From Heterodera schachtii (Eukaryota; Nematoda; Chromadorea; Rhabditida; Heteroderidae), in assembly GCA_023374025.1 (NCBI GenBank), contig SIJG01000002.1, forward strand, positions 3,107,626 through 3,171,625: a stretch of 64,000 nucleotides of DNA, written 5' to 3'. This document shows positions 34,444 through 45,600 of this stretch, in pieces (the stretch's first letter is position 1; every line of letters begins with the position of its first letter). The notes under the pieces are model-generated. The model ran no database searches. It was not told where the DNA came from and saw only the letters and a program-made list of their open reading frames with translations. The translations under genes were made by a program, and so were the position numbers.

Positions 34444-37400
34444 ATGGAAATGGGCTGTTGTTTGGTCCTTCGTCCGCTATTTTTCCAATTGTTTTTGTCC
34501 ATTTTTGTCGTATTTTCCGCTGCCATTTCAGTGCGAAGGTTACCCGGTGAGGAAGTGAAGCGGTTTGACATCCAAATTCAGGTCTTGCAAAAACTATCCA
34601 AAAATTTTTTTGAGATTCATTGCTTTTCAGGGGTATACTCCGACGCAGGACGACGATTATGTGGCAGTGGCAGTCAAAGCCGAGCCCGGATACATTGGTG
34701 AAATCAAATTCGAAAAAATAATAATAATGGGAAATGGACAATCGTTTAATTGTAGTACATATTTATAGCAAAATCAACCGTATATCCGTGGAAAATTTCA
34801 TTTTTTCGTTCCTTTTTCAGTTGAATTCGAACCGTTCGCTCATGCCGACCGAGTCCATCACATGTAAATGATTATATTGGATGTGAAAGTCCATTTATCT
34901 TCCCAATTTCAGGCTCCTTTACGGCTGTTCTACGCCCGCTTACGCCGACAGAAATTTTTGGCAAGGAATGGCCACGTGTGGGGGCAACTCACACATTCTC
35001 TACGCATGGGTAAAGCCATCATTTTCAAAAATAAATGATGATTTTTCAAATTTTATTGTTAGGCACGAAATGCTCCGCCTCTGAAATTGCCAAAGGACGT
35101 GGCATTTGCCGTCGGAAATGAGGGCGACCCGGTACAATACATCGTTTTACAGTACGTTCATAGCCCTATAAATGGGATAAAAGCGGAGAATGTCGTCACC
35201 CTTTTTCAGGATTCATTACGCCAAACAATTTGTTGGGCCCGTTCGCGATTTTTCCGGTCAAATTGCCCTGCTTTTTTTGCCCAATTATTATTATTTTTGT
35301 GCCCTTTTAAGGCCTCACTTTGCATTTGTCGTCGGTGAAGCCGCGCTTTTTGGCCGGCGTTTACCTTTTTCTCAGCGGCGATTCCATTTTGCCCGGTCAT
35401 TCCGCCTTCTTCACCAATATGAGTTGCTCATATGAATCGGACACCAAACTGTACCCTTTCGCGTGAGCATTTTTCTTGCCCATTGAATTTCTGCTTTCAT
35501 CCTTATTTTTCGGCTCGTTTCTCCCCCCCGCCCCGGAAATTTCTCTAACCTAGAAATTTGCAAGTTTCTGATAATTTTGTTCAGCGATTAGGAATTTTTT
35601 TTAGAAAAATAGTAAATTCATCATAAAATTTTAAAAATCGCTGAAAATATTTTTAACTTTTTTTGAAATTTTCTTATAAAAAATTCCTCTAAGATTTTTT
35701 TCTTGAAAAATTTTATGAAATTGTGAAATTTTTTGAATAAACCCACTAATTTAATAATTTGGGTTTATTATACACTTTATTTTGCCTTTTTTTGTCAGTT
35801 TTCGTACGCACACCCACCAAATGGGCCGTGTGGTGTCCGCTTTTGTGAAGAAAAAGACGGACGGCCAATGGCACCGAATTGGCCAACGGAATCCCCAATG
35901 GCCACAACTGTTCCAGCCACGGGATGAGCCCGGTTTATACAAAGATTTCGCAAGGATTTGTCAACAAAACAGCAAATTCAGGCAAATTGGTGATCGAAAA
36001 GAGCGATTTTATGGCTGGCACTTGTCGTTACGACTCAAGCGACAAAAAGGAAATTGTGCCGATGGGAAGCATGGGCATGAACGAAGTGAGTGGAGAACGG
36101 AGGGGGAGGGGGAAATTGACACCCGGAGGGGGGGAGATTTCCAAAAATTTAATGAAACATTTTTTAAAAGATTTTGAAAAACTTTTTTTTTATTTACTTA
36201 GTGTTAGAAGTTTTACTATACCGATATTTGTTTAAAAATGGTTTATTTTTTTGTTTTTGACCCGTTAGATGTGCAACTTCTACATGATGTTCTATTGGGA
36301 CGCCGCTTCAACGGACCCTTTTCCCTACGGCGGAGGCTGTTTCGGCGATCAGAACCCTGCGGGGATGAAGGACTACCCACAGGGTTGGCACAATTATTAA
36401 TTAATTACCTGCCTTTATTTTTAACCTTTTCCGTTATTCTCATCACTAATCCCTTTTTGGCGCTGACAATTAGCCAAAAGTTCTACGCGTTCGTTCCCTT
36501 GTCAGATGGCTTCTCTCTGTTGCCGTCCCACCCCAATTGGGAGCACACGGCACACCAAAGTGGGCACGCCTTTGGCGTTGTCGAGCGCGAACGACTGACT
36601 GTGTTGGGCGGTGAACGATTGGGACAGGTGCGGTGCCGTTTAATTTACTAATTAATACTGCTCAACAATGCTCTCTTGGCATTTTGATTGTTGGCATTTT
36701 TATCCAAACTATCCATTTTTGGATTTATTGTAAATTCGTTACCAAACATTTGTCAGGTGGCGGGACTGGCGGTGGAAAAGAGAAGTGGCGATTTGTGGGT
36801 TTTGCACAGGGCGGGGCGCGTTTGGGATGCAAAGTGAGCAAAGAAATGGGACAAAATTGAAGACAAAAAGAAAAAAAGAATTCGAAAAACTCACAATCGA
36901 CAAGAAAAGGGTCAAAAAATGGAAGAAAACGGGACAAATTCGACAAAAATGAAAAAAGTCTAATGTAAATTCAATGCAAAAAACATTTCATAATGCCACC
37001 AATTTGTCTTGTTTAGCACTTTCGATGCAGACAATCGGTTGAATGAGCACAAACCCATCGGTCGTTCGGTGATTTTGGTCGCCCGACGGGGAAACGATCC
37101 GAAGGGCAAATTGCAATTGGTGGCCAAATATGGACGAAATTTGTTCTATTTGCCCCACGGCATTTTTGTCATGGAACGTGCCGTCGGCAGCAAAGAGACA
37201 GTCATTTTCACCACCGATGTCGGCTCTCATCAGGTGCCAAAAAAGGAAGCCATGTTTAATTGGCAATCAAAATTTTATTTTGAAATTTGCAGGTCATCAA
37301 ATGGCACATTTCGGGCACACAAATGAAGCAAATTTGGGCATTGGGTGAAAAGTTTGTGCCCGGCTCGGACCACTCGCATTTCTGCAAGGTTTCCATACCG

Positions 37401-39483
37401 TTCATTTTCCTGGGCTTTCATTAATTAGTTTGATAATTTAGCCTGCTGGGGTTGCCGTTCACAGCTCCGACGGCACCGTTTTCGTGGCGGATGGCTATTG
37501 CAACAACAGAGTAAATCAAGCGACAAACCCAACCCTAATTAATTGATTATAATTAAACAGTCATTATGTTATTGTCGGGGTTTGATTCCGGGGGGCCAGG
37601 TTAAGCACTTTCAACGACATGTCCTGGCATTTGCGCCTTTGTCCAAAATCGGTTTCAATTTGGGAATGAAATTGTTTTGAGGCCTAAACCTATGGTTTTT
37701 TACGAGGCCACTGAGTGTCTGGGCCTTATTTTAATAGACTCGGGAATAGCAACCAAATTAATTTTGCCTATAATTCTCTAAATAACTCTCTTTTTCTCTC
37801 TCCAAAAGGTCGTCAAATTCTCTGCCGATGGTAAATTTGTGGCCCAATTTGGCCACAGTATCACGCGTTACGCGGCCCAATTGCGCCTTGGCGAATTCTC
37901 TTTGCCCCACGACATTTCGCTGGACGAACGCCGCCGGCGCATTTTTGTGGCCGACCGCGAAAACGGACGCGTACAAACGTTTGACGAGGGGGGCGAGCCA
38001 CGCTTTGAAGTGCGCCGGGCTGACCTTTTCCCCAGCGTTTACTCGGCACATTACCAGCAGGGTAAAACGGGCATTTATAGGCGAATTGTAGGAAAAAGTT
38101 AACACTTAATTTTGGCACTCAGCGATTTTCTGGATTTTCGACTCGTTTTTGATAATACACATTTTCTTGTATTTTGTAAAATTTAAAAATTTTGCTTTTC
38201 AATTAAACACTAAAATTTGCAGATTTCTAATTTCCATGTTTTCTTTTCCCAAAGGCGTCGGTCTTATGTTTGTGCCCGGCACTCCGTTGTACACTCAGTC
38301 CGGCCAGGCACAGGAAATTGCGATTTTTGTGGTGCCGCAGGCCGACTCGGACAATGCCACGCAGCCCAAAATTCAATACGCTTTCCGTGGCCAATCCGCG
38401 CCCTTTCGGCTGCCCCACGTTTTGCGTTGTTGGACCAATCAGGTGGCGGAAATGGACAATCCGAAAAAGGGGGAAATTCGGCAAAAACCCAATAAAAATG
38501 CCAAAAATATTTACTAAACTTGGACATAGGTTTATGTCGGAGAGATTGCCAACGGGGAAGGAGTTTTGTGGTCGTTGGAAATCCAATCGGAAGCGGCCAA
38601 AGAGTCTCTTGCTGCTCGGGGACGCGAAATGTTGGCGAATCCCATGCATTTGAGCTCACCAAATCATGGTAAAAAGAGGGAGAGAGAGAGAGACGGACAT
38701 GGCAAAGGCACGGAAAATTGGGGAGGGCAATGCTTTTTTCGACCCACTTTAATGTATAAAACTTTTTAAAAAATATAAACCCATGACAATACAAAATTTT
38801 ACCGCATAATTTCAGGCGGATCATTTGTATTTCAAATGACATACATTTAATAATTTTTTCTTATTAAATTTTAAAAATCTTAAATAAATCGAGACATAAG
38901 TCAATTAAAATAAATACGAATTTTTCATTTAAATTTATTTATTAAATATTACGCATTATAATCGCTTCCCTCCATTTTCCGCTTTCGAATTCGCGGACGA
39001 TGCCCGTCGCTTCGAGGGCTACAGCAACTTTGTGTACGGCTCGTCCGCCCTGGTGCTCCTTTTGGTGTTGTGTTGCGGTTGCTGTGCCCTTTTTCTGCTG
39101 CTGTGGCGCTTCTGCTTCGACCGCGCTGAGCAGGACGCAATGGACAGAAAGGTGCTGCTTAAACTCACGCACAACAGCCCAATTTTGGGGTCTTACAGTT
39201 CGAAAAAGATTCGAATTTTATGTCAAAAATGGAATTTACCGAAAATTAACAATTTTTTTAGGAAAAACCCCAAGGAACCCCCCCCCCCCTTACTGATGAG
39301 CGAAAAATTGTAATCCGAGCCCATTTTTTGCAGGGTTTCAAGCCGTTGCGCAGCTTCGAGCTGGTGGAGGACGACGACGAGCTGATCAGCGAGGAGAGCG
39401 ACGTGGAGGGGGACGAAGAGAAAGGGACAGCAAAAGCGCAAGCGAAAGGGACGGACGGTGGGCAAAGGGAGTCGGGCCTTTGA
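34444..39483 (+). CDS. Bifunctional peptidylglycine alpha-amidating monooxygenase (PHM + PAL + TM)
   Basis: Amidates secreted neuropeptides in the secretory pathway: PHM hydroxylates C-terminal Gly, PAL releases the amide. About 840 residues in 19 exons (34444-34581, 34631-34697, 34821-34863, 34913-35009, 35063-35151, 35210-35256, 35312-35462, 35799-36085, 36269-36387, 36474-36627, 36757-36833, 37017-37233, 37293-37388, 37442-37510, 37809-38061, 38255-38442, 38530-38668, 38988-39151, 39334-39483). Signal peptide (LFFQLFLSIFVVFSAAIS). PHM copper ligands: ADRVHHMLLYGC, QIHYAK, FRTHTHQMGRVVS, EMCNFYMMFYWDA. PAL motifs: FYLPHGIFV, VADGYCNNR, FSLPHDISLDE, VADRENGRVQ. Then a TM segment (ALVLLLVLCCGCCALFLLLW) and acidic cytosolic tail. 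Exon 8 shows a frame break near 35933-35954, intron 9 starts GC, and intron 17 lacks an AG acceptor. Confidence 0.88.
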
Positions 39484-40228
39484 GGAGAAATGGCGGTCGA
39501 ATCGGTGCCGAAAATCGAAAATTCACATTACACAAACACACAATCCATGCCCGTAACAGAAACAAATAGAGAAATATTCTTCCAAAATTGTTGGGCGTTG
39601 AAAAAAAAAATGTTTTTTAGCACAAAAACAGTAAAAAATTTCAGAGGATATTTGGCCAATAACAAATTTACCCATCCTTGAAAATTTTTAAGAAATTGTC
39701 CCAATTTAAAAAATGGGCCTTTGCCCCCTGCTTTTGTTGGTTACGGGCTGTCCCAATTCGTTTGTCCGTCTCTTTCATTGTCCTTTTATTTGTTCTTTTC
39801 TCCCCCTTTTCTGTGTTCGGTTGTTTCTCTCACTTTTCCCCCTTTTTTTGGCGTGTCCCAGCAAAGTTTTTCAGCTTAATTCGCCCTTTTTTTGCGGTTG
39901 TTACACTTTTTCTTTTCTTTTCTCTTTTTTTGATGCGGTGCTTAATTTTTATTCGAAATGATATTTTATTGGCCATCAAAACCATCAATTTAAACTCAAA
40001 ACATAATAATAATTCATTTTCCTATAATTTCCCCCCCCCAATTTTCTCCCCTTTCTTTTGCATATCATTTTCATTTGTTTTGTTTGTTTTTGTTCATTTT
40101 TTTGTGCTTCCGTTATAAGATTCGTTTCCAACCTCTTACAATTGTTGCGTCATTTGCTATGTTGATAAATTGAATTTTATTATTATTTTTTTAATTAAAA
40201 TAAAATATGCTTTTCTTTTTTCTTTTTT
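39484..40228. other. Convergent intergenic region, T-rich
   Basis: Shared 3' region of PAM and the Ras-like gene; long T-rich and C-run stretches. No gene seen. Confidence 0.6.
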
Positions 40229-42672
40229 TTATTGTATTCGGCAGCCTTTGTCCTTTTTCTTTTTGGCAACTTCTCGCCGTTTGTTCTGCTTCTTTTGCTG
40301 ATTGTTTTGGTCTGTTTCCTAAAAAATGGAAAATTCAAAATGGACCAAATTTATTATTTTTTGCAAAAAATGTAATTATAATGCCCGCCTCTGTCCAATT
40401 ATCGGCGGCGGTTGTTCCGCCGTTACACCTCCGCTCAATGTAACGGAATTGGCGAATTTGTCGAATCAACGAATGGAAAATCTGAAAACAATTAATTAAC
40501 GAAGTTACGATAATTGATTTACGGCATAATTAGTTTCACATAAAAATTTTTTAGAAAATTTTTTTTATTTTCAACTTTTCCAATCTTTTAAATTATTGGT
40601 TTTTTCAATTCCTTTTTTATTATTATTTTTTGTTTTGCCATTGAACCCCCACCTGGTCAACATTGTGCCGATATTTGGCCGAGCATTCCAAATAAGTCAG
40701 CTGCAATTGGTTGGCCAAATTCTCTGCCTCCGTTTTGGACACTTTCCGTTGCGCCTCCAAATCGGTTTTGTTGCCGACGAGACTGAGGCAATTTTTAAAA
40801 TTTAAATTAAAATAAAAACAAATTTAATAATAAAATTGATGGTTGGTGTTGTGTTACATCATTGGGAAATGGTCGCGGTCTTTGAGCCGTTCGATGACTT
40901 TGCGAAGGCGCAGAACGTAGTCCAAACTTTGGGCATTGGTCACCGAGAAAACGAGCAGAAAGCCGTCACTTAAACATGGCAATTATTCTCAAGAAATACT
41001 GGACATCCGCCAGGGATTTTCCACAGTTTTTGGAGGGATGGTAAAACGTGTTTTAGTCCCGGGATAATCCAGGTCAAGAAGAGCTTTCATGATTCCGGTC
41101 TCTAATGCCGGAAAACCCCTTTTAAAAATGTCCGAATTGAAAATATCTTTCAATTTTTCTGATTAAAAAACATTTTAAATTATTATTTGTAAATCCTAAT
41201 TATCGCTTCCAATTATCTTTATTTGAATTTAATTGTTTGTGCTTCTTTCTTACCCCGTCCGAAGGTGTTGGTCGCGCATCGCCGCGAATTCCTCTTGGCC
41301 GGCGGTGTCCAAAATTTCGACCTGTAAAAAATGAAAATAAAAATTTGCCAAAATTCATTCATCAGCAGTTTTTTGGGTTCTGAATGTGTTCTCCGCTTTC
41401 GCACTTTGTAAAGGGCGTCGTCCACGAAACAACACTTTGTGTACGAATCGGCGATGGTCGGGTCGTAGTCGGACACGAAATATTGCTGGACAAACTGAAA
41501 TGGCATGAATGCCGAGAAAGGGATTTGCAGAGACTCCCGGGGTGCCGATTTCTTGGGTGGCAAAAATTGGGAGCAGCGAGTGCCGATAAATAGGAGGTTT
41601 TTTGAGCTGTTAAGCCCGTAGTAAATCCCCCGGTTTCTAATTATTTTAAAATGGAGAGACAATTAATTTTCTTTTTGTTGCCATCTTTTTGCTTAGCCAC
41701 CTGAATTGTCAGTGCCGATTTGCCAACTCCGCCGGAGCCGACCATCACCAGCCGAAGCGGCGTTTGCTGATGTTGCGGGAATTTCTGTGCCGACTTTTTG
41801 CCCGGCTAAAACAAATTTTAATATTATTTTCATTATTCCTCAAAATATTAATTTGTTCGAAAACCCATTTTTAGAGGCGAAATTTTCGTCTCTCTGTTGA
41901 TCATTTATAATTGCCATTCGACCCCCTCCTCCCAAAATTAATTAATGCAATTAATTAACACCCTAATTACCATGGGCATTGTCCGTCCGTTGCACATGGC
42001 AAATGGCTCCGTTGCTGTGCCATTAGTTTTGCCGTTTGCCATTGTGCCGTTGCTGCTGGTGGTGCCAATCATTGCTGTCATTGGTGGCACTTCTGCCCGT
42101 TGCCATAGGCATTGGTCGCGATGATCAGGCACTGCTTCTGCTGTTGCTGCTGCGCTTGGCATTCGCGGGCGATGGTCGGTGAAAGTGCCGGACGCGAAAG
42201 TGACAGCCGACGAAGTGGACGGAATTGGCACGGACTGATGCGGCGAGGCGGGGGAACTGATCGGCGGGGACGGGGGCAACAGATCGGAGCCAAGCAGCGG
42301 AAAATGGGCCTGAAAAGCTTCTCCATATTTTACAATTGGCTTTTTTAAAAATTAGGGATTTTAATAGGTTTGCTGAGAAAGGCATTTTAAATTTCAAAAA
42401 ATATTTTAATAATTATTTCAATTAATTTAAATTTCAATGGTAATTTAAATTTCTATGGTTAAATCCGCCGATTGATGTGCCATCATTTGTTCATTGTTTT
42501 GTGGCACCTGTTTTTTGCCGTTTGCGCTGTGTCCGTTCATTTTCAGTGCCGATCGAAGCGGCGGCGTCGCCGTTTTATTCGCATTAATTTGACCGTAATT
42601 ATTGTTGCTGTTGTTTTGCTCATTGTTGTTGTGATTATAATTGTTATTATTATTACAATTATTAAAATACAT
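40229..42672 (-). CDS. Ras-family small GTPase (M-Ras/R-Ras-like) with long N-terminal extension
   Basis: Membrane-anchored GTPase, about 396 residues. Exons: 42672-42508, 42309-41971, 41805-41701, 41494-41405, 41321-41254, 40968-40858, 40782-40653, 40481-40389, 40318-40229. G1 is [10 protein letters not shown], switch [11 protein letters not shown]3 LDTAGQEEF (Gln61 kept), G4 NKTD, G5 ECSAK. The C-terminus [11 protein letters not shown] has a polybasic run and a CaaX-like box. The 190-residue N-terminal extension is Asn-rich, then Ser/Pro/Thr-rich, with no known domain. The core order and [19 protein letters not shown] suggest the M-Ras/R-Ras branch; the exact subfamily is inference. Intron 8 (40388-40319) starts GC (GAG|gcgggc). 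Switch I has Ala where Ras has Glu37. Confidence 0.87.
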
Positions 42673-45600
42673 TTTGCGTAATTTTATTAATTTTGTTTTT
42701 TTTTCTTAATAAAAATAATAATTATTTTTTTAATTTTGAAACAATTCAAAATGTGATGATTTAAATTTAAATGGGATGAATGCCTTTTAAGTAACTTCCT
42801 TCCTTTCATTTTTTCGATTGTTCGCCCCCATTAAATGGGCCGCCTTTCCATGCCCAAATTCGGGCCAAGGACATTTTGGTTAATTAAATTTTGTTTTATT
42901 AATGCGCACAAAGGCACCCGAAAATTCACAAAGTTTTATAAAAGAATTACAAAAGAAATACATTAAATAAGATTTATTTGGAAAAGTGACAAACAATTCT
43001 TGGACCATAGAAATCAAACAAAAAGTCAAAGTTTACGAAATTGGCCAAAATTACATTTTTGGTAGGCGAAAAAAGGGAGAAAAAAATGAGGAAAAAGAAA
43101 GCAGCAGCGGGGGAAACTCAACAGAATTTTGATTATTTAATTTATTTGTTTCTTTTTTAAAGTTATTTACTATTTTTTAATTTAAAATTATTCTAAAATT
43201 TTTTATATTTTTGTGTATGATTTTACATAATTTTTCTACTTTTAATTTCCGTAAATAAAAACATATATATAAGCGTAATGAAAATGTGAAACATTTCCAA
43301 CAAAAATAATCGCAAAACAAACAAAAAAAAAACTTGCTTGGAATGTATAAAATTACCATAATAAATTCGTGGGCCAAAGGCCCCTCCCCCCCTTTCCCCC
43401 GAAATTTGAGGGGCCAAACATTCGGTGGAAAATTGCGGGGGGGGGGGGGGGGGGGGGGCGGTGGGCCCACCGGCGTTCGGTGTGTAAATTGAGAAGGCAA
43501 TTCCGGCCATGGATGGAGAAGCAGAAGATGAGGCCGAATTTGGCCAATTATTTGCCAAAGATTTTCGGAAAAAGAAAAAAATTAAATATTTTTTTTGGGC
43601 AATTTTAAAATTTACTTTTGCAACAATTAAATTCTGCAAAAGTTAAAAGTGAATTGAGCGAGGAGAAGAGAGAGTAAACATTTGGCTGTGAATGAACACA
43701 AAAACCCTCCAAAAATCGCCGATTTTCCCGTCAATTGGCTTAATAATTGTTGCCGCCGCCACTAATGTGTGTATGTTTTTGTTGTTCATTCGCACCAAAT
43801 GCGCTCGCTCTCGACGGACGGACGGACGGACGGAGTGATTTGTTTGCTGAATGGGCGGCGGACGGATGGAACGCGGCGATCCGCAAAAAAACGGGGCGGG
43901 GGGGGGGGGGACGTACAATCGAATTGTCACGAAAATGGCGGCGCCAAATGATCGCTAAGGCAAACACAACGCCAAAAAATGGGGGGAGGAGCGGATAATT
44001 GGACAGATTTGGTGGACGGCGAGAAGCATGACGAAAAGCCAGAGGGAGAAGCATGGTGAAGCCATCACTGAGCATTGACAGAGGAAAAGCATCGACAAAA
44101 TTAGGAGGGGGAGGCGCAATCGAAGCGCCGCCATAATGGGATGATTATGAAAGAGATGCATGCGCCATTCAGCAATTCATTAATTAGCCAGTTTTAATTG
44201 GCGGGAGGGCCCACCCCATTGGGCGGAAGGAAATGGGGTGACAAACGATGAGATAATGAATGGCAAATGATAAATAATAATTAATTAGTCAATTGATTGG
44301 ACAAAAAATAAACAAATAAACATTATGATTGCATTTTCTGTATTTGTGCTTATTTTATTTGATTGTTTGGCAATTAAAATTGATGAGAAAAATAAGCAAT
44401 AAAAAACAAAATAAAAAAATGTTTTTTCTTTGACACTGTAACTGCTCAGACCACTTAAAACCACTTTTATTGTGTATAGTCATCGTCAATTTGCTATTGT
44501 AAATTTTCAGTTTTTTTGGCCCTGACCTCCAAATTGGTCAGAAAAAAGTGATTGAAGTTTCGGAAATTCAATAAAAAGATTATGGTTGTTTTTAAATTTG
44601 GAAGAGAAAATATGTATTATCGCATTTATTTGCCTAATTAAATCTCATTTTCTAAAATTTACCCCGCGGCGTTCATTTGGCCCCGACTTTTAACCTCCGC
44701 GCGGCGTCGGATTTTGGATTTATTGGGCGCGGGGGGGGGGGGGGGGAATTTGCGAAAAAGTGCAAAGGTCGGAAAGAATGGAAAGGGATGGACGGAGAAA
44801 TGCCCGCAATTTGGGGGCATCAAAGCAAAGGCAATAAAATTTCGGGGGGCGGCGGCGAAAAGCAAAGGAAAGGGTAATAAAAAAGGGGGGGGGGGGGAGG
44901 GAATGTTGCGCGGAAGGAATCGAACCATCGCATCGCGTGGCTCAGTGGAAAATTAAACGGATTTTTGTGGCGCAAAAATATTTTACGACTTCGCAAAGCG
45001 GGGAAAATCGCATTCGGAAAAAGCGGGGGAGGGGGGGGGGAAGAGCCAATCCAATTGAAAATGAATCGGAGAAATTGTTTAAATTGTTGTACCGATTGAG
45101 GCAAATTTGTGGGGATGAAAAGCGCGAAAACGGGAAAATTGCGATGAATGAGAATTGAGGACAATTGAAAAAGAAGGAATGAATGAATGAATTGTTGTGG
45201 TAAAATGAGGGGAGGGGAAAAAGCGGGGAAAAATAGGGAAAAGCGGGGCCATTCCAATGAATCGGGGGAAAATTATAAATACCGCACCAGCAGAAGTATA
45301 ATTTTGATTTATTTGAGAAAAAAGTAAATATTTACATATGGTTGGACATGAAGATCATGGACAATTCAATGAGGGATAAAAAAATTGGACGGCACTATGA
45401 TGGGAAAGAATTTGCATTGGCATTGGCATTGGCACTCACTCAGACATCGGCACAGAGGAAATGATGGAGGATGAACGGAGGAAGAGGGGAACAATGAATG
45501 ATGAGATGATGGGATGGGGGAATTTAAGAGGATGGAAATGGAAATAAAAGAAAAGAATATTGGACGACGACGACACTTTCAAACATTCGCACACATTGGG

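Noticed and set aside
37286..37388. Separate small gene downstream of the PAL domain
   Set aside because: It is PAM exon 13 with matching phase on both sides.
37570..37600. tRNA T-arm-like GGGTTTGATTCCGGGG
   Set aside because: The flanking bases do not pair as a T stem and no acceptor or anticodon arm can be drawn; it lies in a PAM intron.
44905..44950. tRNA-like GAATCGAACC on the minus strand
   Set aside because: T-stem pairing fails and no D or anticodon arms are visible.
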